Source: UBA2357 sp046295975
Lineage (GTDB): Bacteria; Pseudomonadota; Gammaproteobacteria; Burkholderiales; Rhodocyclaceae
Length of the DNA stretch: 64,000 bases
Direction of reading: 5' to 3'
Assembly (NCBI GenBank): GCA_046295975.1
Contig: JBKBMG010000028.1
Span: forward strand, 6,064-70,063
The notes below the pieces were generated by a model, which made no database searches, was not told where the DNA came from, and saw nothing but the letters and a program-made list of their open reading frames with translations. Made by a program: the position numbers and the translations under genes. Shown piece by piece: positions 45,301 to 53,282 of the stretch (position 1 is its first letter; every line of letters starts with the position of its first letter).

Positions 45301-45780
45301 CAGCGAACTGACGAGGTAGCCCCAGGCCAGGGGCAAGCCGAACCACAGTTCGAGCGCCATCGCCATGATGACCGCCTCGATGGCGAAGAAGATGAAGGTG
45401 AAGGACGCGTAGATCAGCGAGGTGATGGTCGAGCCGATGTAGCCGAAGCCGGCGCCGCGCGTAAGCAGATCCATGTCCACCGCATAGCGCGCGGCGTAGT
45501 AGCAGATCGGCAGGCTGGTGACGAAGATCACCAGCGTCACCAGGCCGATCGTCCACATTGCGTTGGTGAAGCCCCAGTTGAGCACGATGGCGCCACCGAT
45601 GGCTTCCAGCGCCAGAAAGGACACGGCCCCGAGCGCGGTGTTGGCGACGCTCAGAAACGACCACTTGCGGAAGGCCCGCGGGGTGTAGCGCAGCGCATAG
45701 TCTTCCAGGGTCTCGTTGGCGACCCAGGCGTTGTATTCCCGCCGGATGTTGATGATGCGTTGCGTGGCTGGACTGTTCAA
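42367..45780 (-). CDS. NCS1-permease / hybrid sensor histidine kinase fusion
   Basis: A 1137-residue fusion. Residues ~15-480 are an NCS1-type (cytosine/purine/allantoin permease) membrane domain with about 12 helices. A Cys-rich cluster follows (497-532: CVVCANRF, CPAYAG, CSLCCTLDARC, DRCKP), then two more helices, a coiled coil, a HisKA domain with GISHELRTPLN (His ~679), an HATPase domain (NLLANAV, DTGCGIAPED, GTGLGLT ~860) and a receiver (LILLDVAMPGIDG, Asp ~965). The permease part probably senses or takes up a nitrogenous substrate and controls the kinase. It is divergent from the urea/amide transport and formamidase operon and overlaps the response regulator gene. Confidence 0.92.
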   Translation of the reverse strand: MNSPATQRIINIRREYNAWVANETLEDYALRYTPRAFRKWSFLSVANTALGAVSFLALEAIGGAIVLNWGFTNAMWTIGLVTLVIFVTSLPICYYAARYAVDMDLLTRGAGFGYIGSTITSLIYASFTFIFFAIEAVIMAMALELWFGLPLAWGYLVSSLVVIPLVTHGITWISRLQAWTQPFFVILLVLPFCFILVSDPATYAAFATFGGRHGNEFDLLAIGAGCVVAFALIGQIGEQVDYLRFLPPKTPQNRVRWWTSMICAGPGWIIPGALKMLAGAFLAFVALQYMIPPDRAIQPTQMYLAGFQHVVDDPRTAIVLTCVFVIICQIKINVTNAYAGSLAWSNFFSRLTHSHPGRVVWLIFNVMISLALMLLGVYEALEHVLGFYSNVAVAWIGALVADLVVNKPLGLSPRHIEFKRAYLHNINPVGVGAMLCGSVLAIAAFSGRFGPLAQAFSPFIALSTSFMLAPLIALATRGRFYLARPHTHTWKPGENVTCVVCANRFESEDMATCPAYAGAICSLCCTLDARCLDRCKPAKGLYASLIPLLARRIPHNVAGRLARRLGQFALVLIASAAVLAAVIALMYQQEVLAMQTGSGDLALSYMRIFAVLLFIAAIAAWWLVLANESRLVAQEESERQNQLLLREIEAHERTDAKLQRAKEVADSANAAKSRYVRGISHELRTPLNTILGYAQILLRDDDLSRRRREAIATMQRSGEHLLALVDGLLNISRIEAGRLQLHRRETRFLDLLGHIEKMFRLEATRKRLRFRAEFQGSLPEVVLADESRLRQVLINLLANAVRFTERGEVILRVRYQWETALFEVTDTGCGIAPEDLDRIFLPFERATHTQPGTPGEPGTGLGLTITRLLVELAGGEITVRSTPGAGSTFTVKLHLPRVAQPRVARRPERDIRGYEGPARHILAVDDQPEQSRLLTDMLEPRGFSVTTCTDAADVAALATALRPDLILLDVAMPGIDGWTLCRQLRDDGHTQPIVMVSANTYENLPERREWAGCDDFIVKPVLERELFGCLSRRLGIAWTYAESDGKSAPGAIGPAPADPGPTLAHLPAAARNELRTLAEIGHLRALERLLETLEVAHPDLAGSLLTLREHTSALRFDAILDLLDPHAVRHAPEPASS

Positions 45781-46305
45781 ACCGAACTTCCTCCCCGACT
45801 GCTGCGGGCGTTCTGCTGCGCCTGCTCAAGTCGTATGCGCGCTGCTCCGGTCAGGCGGAGACCATGGGCGGGATTCAGCCACCGGGATGCGCCTCGCCAG
45901 GCAACCTCTGCCGAAGCAAGCGACGTTCCCGGTGTTGGGCACGTGCATCGGCCACATGCTTGCGGCGAGTGTCACTGCGTTCCCCAGGCGCCTCGAGCGC
46001 ATTTCGGTGCAGCGTCCTTCCGACGCCCAACAGGGCGGGGCGCCACGACACGGTGCGGACGCATGTTGCGGTGCGCTATCACGGTGCGCCGGGCGCCTCG
46101 ATCACGGCGCGCACCGTTGCCGCGCTCTGCAATGCGCGCGTTTGACGAATACTAGGCTCGTGCGCGAATTCGGCGGATACGTCAAACGACGTATAACGCG
46201 CGATCAGGGTAGGGGGTAGCTTGTGCATCGCAGCAAACACAAGTAGCGCGCCGGCCGGGCTGACGGCGGGTGCGCAGCGTCAACGCCAAACCTGAGGATC
46301 GCGCC
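45781..46305. other. Divergent control region of kinase and urt-fmd genes
   Basis: 525 bp with no supported gene. It should contain promoters for both directions. The clearest element is the 7-bp inverted repeat at 46177-46194. Confidence 0.7.
46177..46197 (+). promoter_or_regulatory. Candidate activator site and -10 for urtA
   Basis: ATACGTC (46177-46183) and GACGTAT (46188-46194) form a perfect 7-bp inverted repeat around AAAC. TATAAC (46192-46197) overlaps its right arm and could be a -10 box; no good -35 is present at the expected place. An activator bound here could replace it. The LuxR-type regulator at 41451 is the obvious candidate. Confidence 0.5.
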
Positions 46306-47553
46306 ATGTCCAGCCACTCGCCAGAATCCAAGCAACGCCGCACGTTCATGATCGGGGCGGCCACCTTGCCGCTCGCGTTCGCCCTGTCGCGCCCGGGCTT
46401 TGCTGCGGCGCCACCGACCGCACAGGTCAACACCACCGGGCTTGCGGTGACCGACACCGAAGTCGTGGTCGGCCAACTGCATTCCGCGACCGGGACCATG
46501 GCAATCTCGGAAACCGGGTCGATCCAGGCCGAGCGTCTGGCGATCGAGCAGATCAACAGCATGGGCGGCATCCTGGGTCGCCAGATCCGCGTCATCCAGG
46601 AAGACGGCGCCTCCGACTGGCCGACCTTCGCCGAGAAGGCGCGCAAGCTGCTGGTCGCCGACAAGGTGCCGGCGGTGTTCGGCTGCTGGACGTCGGCCTC
46701 GCGCAAGGCGGTGCTGCCGGTGTTCGAACGCGAGAACGGCCTGCTTTACTACCCGACCTTTTATGAAGGGCTGGAGCAGTCGAAAAACGTCATCTACACC
46801 GGCCAGGAAGCGACTCAGCAGATCATCGCGGGCCTCGACTGGATCGCCAAGGAGAAGGGTGCGAAGAGCTTCTACCTGATCGGCTCCGACTACATCTGGC
46901 CGCGCACCTCGAACAAGATCGCGCGCATCCACATCGAGAAGGTGCTTGGCGGCAGCGTCGTCGACGAGCAGTACTACCCGCTCGGCCACACCCAGTTCGG
47001 TTCGCTGATCAACCGCATCAAGTTGCGCAAGCCGGACGTGGTGTACGCCATCGTCGTCGGTGGCTCCAACGTCGCCTTCTATCGCCAGTTGAAGGCGGCC
47101 GGCGTGACCGCCGCCAACCAGACGCTGATGACGATCTCGGTCACCGAGGACGAGTTGCTCGGCATCGGCGGCGAGAACTGCGAGGGCTTCTACGCCTGCA
47201 TGAAGTATTTCCAGAGCCTCGACAACCCGAACAACAAGGCTTTCGTCGAGGCCTTCAAGGCGCGCTACGGCGCCAACTCGGTGATCGGCGACGTTACCCA
47301 GGCGGCCTATCTCGGCCCGTGGCTGTGGAAGATGGCGGTCGAGAAGGCCGGCAGCTTCGATGTCGCCAAGGTCGCCGCGGCGTCGCCGGGAATCGAGTTC
47401 AACGAGGCGCCGGAGGGCTACGTCAAGATCCACGACAACCACCACCTGTGGAGCAAGACGCGCGTCGGCGAGATCCAGCGCGAAGGCCAGTTCAAGGTGC
47501 TCTACGAGTCCGACCTGATCGAGCCCAATCCCTTCCCCGAAGGCTACCAGTAA
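46306..47553 (+). CDS. urtA: Urea/short-chain amide ABC transporter substrate-binding protein
   Basis: A 415-residue periplasmic binding protein with a signal (RRTFMIGAATLPLAFALSRP; twin-arginine type with the RR dipeptide). Family text: HSATGTMAISETGSIQAERL, EDGASDWPTFAEKARKLL, VFGCWTSASRKAVLPVFE. This matches the UrtA/FmdD group. It captures urea or short amides for the permeases that follow. The presence of formamidase in the same operon favours formamide or related amides as the physiological ligand. Confidence 0.92.
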   Translation: MSSHSPESKQRRTFMIGAATLPLAFALSRPGFAAAPPTAQVNTTGLAVTDTEVVVGQLHSATGTMAISETGSIQAERLAIEQINSMGGILGRQIRVIQEDGASDWPTFAEKARKLLVADKVPAVFGCWTSASRKAVLPVFERENGLLYYPTFYEGLEQSKNVIYTGQEATQQIIAGLDWIAKEKGAKSFYLIGSDYIWPRTSNKIARIHIEKVLGGSVVDEQYYPLGHTQFGSLINRIKLRKPDVVYAIVVGGSNVAFYRQLKAAGVTAANQTLMTISVTEDELLGIGGENCEGFYACMKYFQSLDNPNNKAFVEAFKARYGANSVIGDVTQAAYLGPWLWKMAVEKAGSFDVAKVAAASPGIEFNEAPEGYVKIHDNHHLWSKTRVGEIQREGQFKVLYESDLIEPNPFPEGYQ

Positions 47554-47679
47554 GGATCCGCCGCCGGCCCGGACCGCGCCACGAGGGTGGTCCGGGCGAG
47601 GGCGGCAGAGCGAGGGCGGCAGTGGAAGGGTGGTTGCTGGCCGTCCGCGAACCGATTCGAATCAAGGCTGAGGTGCACG

Positions 47680-48597
47680 ATGGACTCACTTTCCGATCTG
47701 GGCGCGATTGCGCTCATGCAGGGCTTCAACGGACTCTCGGTGTTCAGCGTTCTGCTGCTGATGGCGCTGGGGCTGGCGATCATCTTCGGCCAGATGAAGG
47801 TCATCAACATGGCCCACGGCGAGTTCATGACCATCGGTGCCTACACCACCTACGCGATCGCCTCGACGACCGCGAGCAGCTTCCCGGCATTCACGCCGTA
47901 TTACTTCTTTTTCGCCATCCTGCTGGCCTTCCTCATTGCCGGGGCATTCGGCTTCCTGATGGAATGGGCGCTGATCCGCCACCTCTACCACCGGCCGCTG
48001 GATACGCTGCTGGCGACCTGGGGCGTGTCGCTGGCGATGCAGCAGTCGTTCCGCTCCATCTTCGGTGCGCGTGAGGTGAGCGCGCCGTTGCCGGACTGGC
48101 TGATGGGCTCATGGCAACCGCTGCCGATGGTCGACATCCCGCTCAACGGCTTGTTCGTGATGGGCCTGACGGTGTTGATGACCGGTGGCCTGGCGATCGC
48201 GATGTTCCGCTCCGGTTGGGGGCTCAAGGTACGTGCCACCACCCAGAACCGGGTCATGGCGGGGGCGGTGGGCATCAATACCCGCATGGTCGACCGCATG
48301 ACCTTCGCGCTCGGCTGCGGCATCGCCGGCGTGGCCGGGGCGGCATTCACGACGATCGGTTCGACCGGGCCCACCAGCGGTTCGCTCTACATCGTCGATT
48401 CCTTCCTGACCGTGGTCTTCGGCGGTGCGGGCAGCCTGCTCGGCACCATCGCGTCGGCCTTCACGATCGCGCAGAGCCAGGCAATCACCGAGTTCTTCCT
48501 GACCGGTTCCATGGCCAAGGTGCTGACGCTGTCCGCGGTGCTGGTCGTCCTGATGATCCGTCCGCAGGGCCTGTTCGCCGCCAAGGTCCGCAAGTAA
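47680..48597 (+). CDS. urtB: Urea/amide ABC transporter permease, UrtB type
   Basis: A 305-residue branched-chain-type permease with about eight helices. Text: GLAIIFGQMKVINMAHGEFM, the conserved NMAHG motif of LivH-like proteins; RATTQNRVMAGAVGIN is the cytoplasmic coupling loop. It pairs with UrtC in the membrane. The start at 47680 follows a GAGG site. Confidence 0.92.
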   Translation: MDSLSDLGAIALMQGFNGLSVFSVLLLMALGLAIIFGQMKVINMAHGEFMTIGAYTTYAIASTTASSFPAFTPYYFFFAILLAFLIAGAFGFLMEWALIRHLYHRPLDTLLATWGVSLAMQQSFRSIFGAREVSAPLPDWLMGSWQPLPMVDIPLNGLFVMGLTVLMTGGLAIAMFRSGWGLKVRATTQNRVMAGAVGINTRMVDRMTFALGCGIAGVAGAAFTTIGSTGPTSGSLYIVDSFLTVVFGGAGSLLGTIASAFTIAQSQAITEFFLTGSMAKVLTLSAVLVVLMIRPQGLFAAKVRK

Positions 48598-48624
48598 CCG
48601 ATTCTGCATACCGGAGCCAAGACC

Positions 48625-49848
48625 ATGACTGCGATCTTCGACAAGCTGACCGGCGGGCGGGAGGGGGCGGTCGGCCTCGCCATCCTCGCGGCGCTGATCC
48701 TCATCGTGATGCCGCTCACGCTGGACATCTTCCGCCTCAACCTGGTCGGCAAGTATCTCTCCTACGCCTTCGTCGCCATCGGGCTGGTGCTGTGCTGGGG
48801 CTATGGCGGCATTCTCAGTCTGGGGCAGGGGGTGTTCTTCGGCCTCGGCGGCTACTGCATGGCGATGTTCCTCAAGCTCGAAGCCTCGACGCCGGAGAAC
48901 ACGGCAATCCAGACCACACCGGGTATTCCTGATTTCATGGACTGGAATCAGATCACTGCGCTGCCGTGGTTCTGGGAGCCCTTCCACAGCCTCTTCGTCA
49001 CCTTGCTGGCGGTGCCGCTGATCCCGATGGCCTTCGCCTTCCTGCTTGGCGTGGCGATGTTCCGGCGCCGTGTCGGCGACGTGTATTTCGCCATCGTCAC
49101 GCAAGCCGTCGCGCTGATCGTGTCGATTCTCATCATCGGCCAGCAGGGGCTGACCGGCGGGGTGAACGGCATCACCGACCTGCGCACCCTGAAGGGCTGG
49201 GACATCCAGACCGACGAGGCGCGCTACCTGCTGTACTTCGTCAATGCGGCGTTGCTCATCGCCTGCATCCTCGCCGCACGGGCAATGCTCTCGTCCAAGC
49301 TCGGCAAGCTGCTCGTGGCGATGCGCGACAAGGAGGAGCGGGTGCGCTTCTCGGGCTACGACGTGGCCAGCTTCAAGACCTTCGTGTTCTGCGCGGCGGC
49401 GGGCTTTTCGGCCATCGGCGGGGCGATGTTCACATTGCAGGTCGGCTTCATGTCGCCGTCTTTCGTCGGCATCGTGCCGTCGATCGAAATGGTGATCTTC
49501 GCCGCGGTGGGCGGGCGGCTGTCACTGATCGGCGCGGTGTACGGAACGCTGTTGGTGAACTGGGGCAAGACCGTGTTCTCGGAAGCCTTCCCGGAACTTT
49601 GGCTATACCTTATGGGTGGCCTCTTCATTGCCGTCGTGCTGCTGTTCCCGAACGGACTGGCCGGTGTCTATGCCGATCATGTCCGCCCGAGGTTGCGGCA
49701 GTGGTCCGGACGCGGCAAGCCGGTAGCGCAAGCCGCGGTGGCGGACACTGGCCCGGCGAGGCGGCCACAAGCCGACGCGGACGGCGACGGTGGCCGAGAC
49801 CGCGACCGCGTGGAGCCCGAGGGCGGCACCCAGCCAGCCCATTCCTGA
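48625..49848 (+). CDS. urtC: Urea/amide ABC transporter permease, UrtC type
   Basis: A 407-residue LivM-like permease: CWGYGGILSLGQGVFFGLGGY near the N-terminus, the VGDVYFAIVTQAVALI region, and AMRDKEERVRFSGYDV as the coupling loop. The last ~45 residues are a polar tail rich in Asp, Gly and Arg that is not part of the core fold. It is placed 27 bp after urtB. Confidence 0.92.
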   Translation: MTAIFDKLTGGREGAVGLAILAALILIVMPLTLDIFRLNLVGKYLSYAFVAIGLVLCWGYGGILSLGQGVFFGLGGYCMAMFLKLEASTPENTAIQTTPGIPDFMDWNQITALPWFWEPFHSLFVTLLAVPLIPMAFAFLLGVAMFRRRVGDVYFAIVTQAVALIVSILIIGQQGLTGGVNGITDLRTLKGWDIQTDEARYLLYFVNAALLIACILAARAMLSSKLGKLLVAMRDKEERVRFSGYDVASFKTFVFCAAAGFSAIGGAMFTLQVGFMSPSFVGIVPSIEMVIFAAVGGRLSLIGAVYGTLLVNWGKTVFSEAFPELWLYLMGGLFIAVVLLFPNGLAGVYADHVRPRLRQWSGRGKPVAQAAVADTGPARRPQADADGDGGRDRDRVEPEGGTQPAHS

Positions 49849-49858
49849 GGAGACGGTT

Positions 49859-50599
49859 ATGCATAACGAGTTTGCACTGTACATCGAAGACCTGACCGTG
49901 TCCTTCGACGGCTTCAAGGCGGTCGACAACCTCAACCTCTACGTCGAGCGCAACGAACTGCGCGTGGTGATCGGGCCCAACGGCGCCGGCAAGACGACGT
50001 TGCTCGACCTGATCTGCGGGCGTACGAAGGCGAGCTCGGGCAGCGTGCGCTTTCTCGACCGCGAACTGACCAAGCTCTCCGAACACGCGATCGTTCGCGC
50101 CGGGGTCGGCCGCAAGTTCCAGACGCCCTCGATCTACGAAAACCTCACCGTCTTCGAGAATCTCGAGGTGTCGTTCCCGCGCGGGCGGGGGGTGTTCGGC
50201 GCACTGGCGTTCCGCCGCAGTCCGGACGTGATCCAGCGGGTGCTCAAGGTTGCCGACGACATCTTCCTGGGCGACCGTCTCGATGACTCGGCCGAACTGC
50301 TCTCGCACGGCCAGAAGCAGTGGCTGGAGATCGGCATGCTGCTGATGCAGGAGCCGGAACTGATGATGCTCGACGAGCCGGTCGCGGGCATGAGCGTATC
50401 GGAACGCGAGAAGACGGCCGAACTGCTCAACCGCATCAGCAAGGGCCGCTCGGTGATCGTCATCGAACACGACATGGAGTTCGTCGCCAACATCGCCGAC
50501 AAGGTCACCGTCATGCACCAGGGCAAGGTGCTCGCCGAGGGCAGCATGGACGCGGTGCAGAGCAATCCGAAAGTCATCGAAGTCTATCTGGGTCACTAG
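49859..50599 (+). CDS. urtD: Urea/amide ABC transporter ATP-binding protein, UrtD type
   Basis: A 246-residue ATPase of the LivG type. Walker A is GPNGAGKTT (residue ~40), the signature LSHGQKQWLE, and Walker B LMMLDEPVAGM. It powers uptake with UrtE. The ATG at 49859 follows GAGGAGAC and lies 10 bp after urtC. Confidence 0.95.
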   Translation: MHNEFALYIEDLTVSFDGFKAVDNLNLYVERNELRVVIGPNGAGKTTLLDLICGRTKASSGSVRFLDRELTKLSEHAIVRAGVGRKFQTPSIYENLTVFENLEVSFPRGRGVFGALAFRRSPDVIQRVLKVADDIFLGDRLDDSAELLSHGQKQWLEIGMLLMQEPELMMLDEPVAGMSVSEREKTAELLNRISKGRSVIVIEHDMEFVANIADKVTVMHQGKVLAEGSMDAVQSNPKVIEVYLGH

Positions 50600-50608
50600 G
50601 AGGCCGAC

Positions 50609-51292
50609 ATGCTCAAGATCACCCGACTGTGTTCCGGCTACGGGCAAAGCCAGGTCATCCACGACATGGATCTGCACGCCGACAAGGCCGAGATCGTCGC
50701 GCTGCTCGGGCGCAACGGCATGGGCAAGAGCACCCTGTTCAAGACGCTGATGGGCATCCTCGGCGGCAGCCGCGGCAGTGTCGCGGTCGATGACGTCGAG
50801 CTGGGCGGCCTCGAAAGCCACCATCGCGTCGCGAGCGGGCTGGCCTACGTGCCGCAGGGCCGCATGGTTTTCCCCGCGCTGACCGTCGAGGAGAACATCC
50901 GCACCGGCCTGCGTGGCGAGCGCGAGGTTCCGCCCGAGATCTATTCGCTGTTTCCGGTGTTGCTGGAAATGCGCAAGCGCCGTGCCGGCAACCTTTCCGG
51001 CGGCCAGCAGCAGCAACTCGCGATCGCGCGTGCACTGGTGACCCGGCCCAAGGTGTTGTTGCTCGACGAGCCGACCGAGGGCATCCAGCCGTCCATCATC
51101 AAGGACATCGCACGCAGCCTCAAGGAAATCCGCGACCTCAAGGGGCTGACCATCGTCGTGTCCGAGCAGGTGTTGTCGTTCGCCCTCGATGTCGCCGACC
51201 GCATCCTGGTGATCGACCGCGGCCGCCTGGTGCACGAATGCGCGGCGGCGGATACCGACACCGCGACCGTATCGCGTTATCTCTCCGTCTGA
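50609..51292 (+). CDS. urtE: Urea/amide ABC transporter ATP-binding protein, UrtE type
   Basis: A 227-residue LivF-type ATPase. Walker A reads GRNGMGKST, the signature LSGGQQQQLAIARAL, and Walker B LLLDEPTEGIQPS. It starts nine bases after urtD with an AGGAGG site. Confidence 0.95.
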   Translation: MLKITRLCSGYGQSQVIHDMDLHADKAEIVALLGRNGMGKSTLFKTLMGILGGSRGSVAVDDVELGGLESHHRVASGLAYVPQGRMVFPALTVEENIRTGLRGEREVPPEIYSLFPVLLEMRKRRAGNLSGGQQQQLAIARALVTRPKVLLLDEPTEGIQPSIIKDIARSLKEIRDLKGLTIVVSEQVLSFALDVADRILVIDRGRLVHECAAADTDTATVSRYLSV

Positions 51293-51370
51293 GCGACTTC
51301 GTCAGGGAGGGGGCGAACCCGCCCGGGGGTGCCGGGAGCTGCAAACCGTTCATGCATAAAGGAGCGAACC

Positions 51371-52603
51371 ATGGCCGAAACACTGATCAAGGTGGACCTC
51401 GCACAGTCCCCCTACGAGAATGAGCTGGTGCACAACCGCTGGCACCCGGACATCCCGATGGCGTGCTGGGTGAAGCCCGGCGACGATTTCATCCTCGAAA
51501 CCTACGACTGGACCGGCGGCGCGATCAAGAACGACGATGACGCCTCCGACGTGCGTGACGTCGATCTCACCACGGTGCACTTCCTCTCCGGCCCGGTCGG
51601 CGTCGAAGGCGCCGAGCCGGGTGACCTGCTGGTGGTCGATCTGCTCGATATCGGCGCCAAGGACGACAGCCTGTGGGGCTTCAACGGCTTCTTCTCGAAG
51701 AAGAACGGCGGCGGCTTCCTGACCGAGCACTTTCCGCTGGCGCAGAAGTCGATCTGGGACTTCGAAGGCATGTTCACGAAGAGCCGCCACATTCCCGGTG
51801 TGCGCTTCGCCGGCCTGATCCACCCCGGCCTGATCGGCTGCCTGCCGGATCAGAAGCTGCTCGATACGTGGAACACGCGCGAGAAGGACTTCATCGCCAC
51901 CGATCCCGGCCGGGTGCCGCCGCTGGCCGCGCCGCCGTGCGCGCCTACCGCCCACATGGGCAAGCTCAAGGGCGAAGGGCGCGACAAGGCGGCAATGGAA
52001 GGCGCGCGCACGGTGCCGCCGCGCGAGCATGGCGGCAACTGCGACATCAAGGATTTATCGCGTGGCTCGAAGATCTTCTTCCCGGTGTACGTGAAGGGCG
52101 CGGGCCTGTCGGTCGGCGACCTGCACTTCTCGCAGGGCGACGGCGAGATCACCTTCTGCGGCGCGATCGAGATGGCCGGTTGGGTGCACATGAAGGTGTC
52201 GCTGATCAAGGGCGGCATGGCCAAGTACGGCATCAAGAACCCGATCTTCAAGCCCAGCCCGATCACGCCCACCTACAACGACTACGTGATCTTCGAGGGC
52301 ATCTCGGTCGACGAGCAGGGCCAGCAGCACTATCTCGACGTGCATGTGGCCTACCGCCAGGCGTGCCTGAACGCGATCGAGTACCTCAAGAAGTTCGGCT
52401 ACTCGGGGGCGCAGGCCTATTCGATCCTCGGCACGGCGCCGGTGCAGGGGCACATCAGCGGCGTCGTCGACATTCCCAACGCGTGCGCGACGCTGTGGTT
52501 GCCGACCGAGATCTTCGAGTTCGACATCAACCCCAACGCGAACGGCCCGACGAAGTTCATCACCGGCAGCGTGGACATGCCGATCGCGCAGGACATCATC
52601 TGA
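51371..52603 (+). CDS. fmdA: Formamidase
   Basis: A 410-residue formamidase/acetamidase family enzyme. Matching text includes NRWHPDIPMACWVKPGDDFILE, FLSGPVGVEGAEPGDLL, FPGLIHPG-like FAGLIHPGLIGCLP, and HGGNCDIKDLSRG. It hydrolyses formamide (and weakly other short amides) to formate and ammonia in the cytoplasm. Position after urtABCDE and before fmdB mirrors fmd clusters described in methylotrophs. A GGAG site precedes the ATG. It supplies ammonia, and formate that could be oxidised. Confidence 0.94.
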   Translation: MAETLIKVDLAQSPYENELVHNRWHPDIPMACWVKPGDDFILETYDWTGGAIKNDDDASDVRDVDLTTVHFLSGPVGVEGAEPGDLLVVDLLDIGAKDDSLWGFNGFFSKKNGGGFLTEHFPLAQKSIWDFEGMFTKSRHIPGVRFAGLIHPGLIGCLPDQKLLDTWNTREKDFIATDPGRVPPLAAPPCAPTAHMGKLKGEGRDKAAMEGARTVPPREHGGNCDIKDLSRGSKIFFPVYVKGAGLSVGDLHFSQGDGEITFCGAIEMAGWVHMKVSLIKGGMAKYGIKNPIFKPSPITPTYNDYVIFEGISVDEQGQQHYLDVHVAYRQACLNAIEYLKKFGYSGAQAYSILGTAPVQGHISGVVDIPNACATLWLPTEIFEFDINPNANGPTKFITGSVDMPIAQDII

Positions 52604-52663
52604 GCCGGCGCGGCGGCGGGGGGGCCGCCGCCGCGTTTTCGCAACGCTATCAGGAGCATCGAC

Positions 52664-53008
52664 ATGCCTACCTACGAATACTGCTGCGAGCACTGTGGCG
52701 AATTCACCGCGATCCGGCCGGTGAGTGCGCGCAACATGCCCTGCCTGTGCCCGCAATGCGGTGCCACCGCGGGCCGCGTCATCGTGTCGGCGCCATCGCT
52801 GGCCACGATGTCGGCGACCAACCGTCAGGCACATGCCAGGAACGAGCGCGCCGCGCACGCACCGCGCACCTCGGCCGAGTACAAGGCCAACCAGCGTCAC
52901 GGGCCGGGCTGCAGTTGCTGCAGCGGCGCGAAGTCGAATACCACCGTGACCGCGCCGGGCGGCGAGAAGGCGTTTCCGACCAAGCGTCCGTGGATGATCA
53001 GTCACTGA
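52664..53008 (+). CDS. fmdB: FmdB-type zinc ribbon protein
   Basis: A 114-residue FmdB-family protein. The zinc ribbon is YCCEHCGEF with CLCPQCGA about 18 residues later. A C-terminal pair GCSCCSG is also present. FmdB proteins accompany formamidase and have been proposed to regulate it; biochemical function is not settled. An AGGAG site lies just before the ATG. Confidence 0.9.
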   Translation: MPTYEYCCEHCGEFTAIRPVSARNMPCLCPQCGATAGRVIVSAPSLATMSATNRQAHARNERAAHAPRTSAEYKANQRHGPGCSCCSGAKSNTTVTAPGGEKAFPTKRPWMISH

Positions 53009-53282
53009 ACACATGTTTGAATATTGCGGCGCAGCATCCGCCTGTGCCTCCCGTCTGCTGGCCATGCGTGGCGGATCATGCGCCATTTCGGTGCATGCTT
53101 CCGCTGCTCGGAGGGGTGATGACGCTTCATGTTGCCGTGCACAATATGATTTTCGTGCAATAGTGCGCGTTACTGACCGATTGGTTTCGCTATAGTCGTC
53201 GAATGCCGCGTCACACCCGAATCCTTGGGGTGAGCGTGGAGCACGACAGCGTGTGCGACCGACCCGGTCTCACACGCCGTCG

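Noticed and set aside
42776..45829. Long alternative minus-strand frame over the permease-kinase gene
   Set aside because: Same strand but another frame; Arg/Gly/Pro-rich without motifs, while the chosen frame has complete permease, kinase and receiver motifs.
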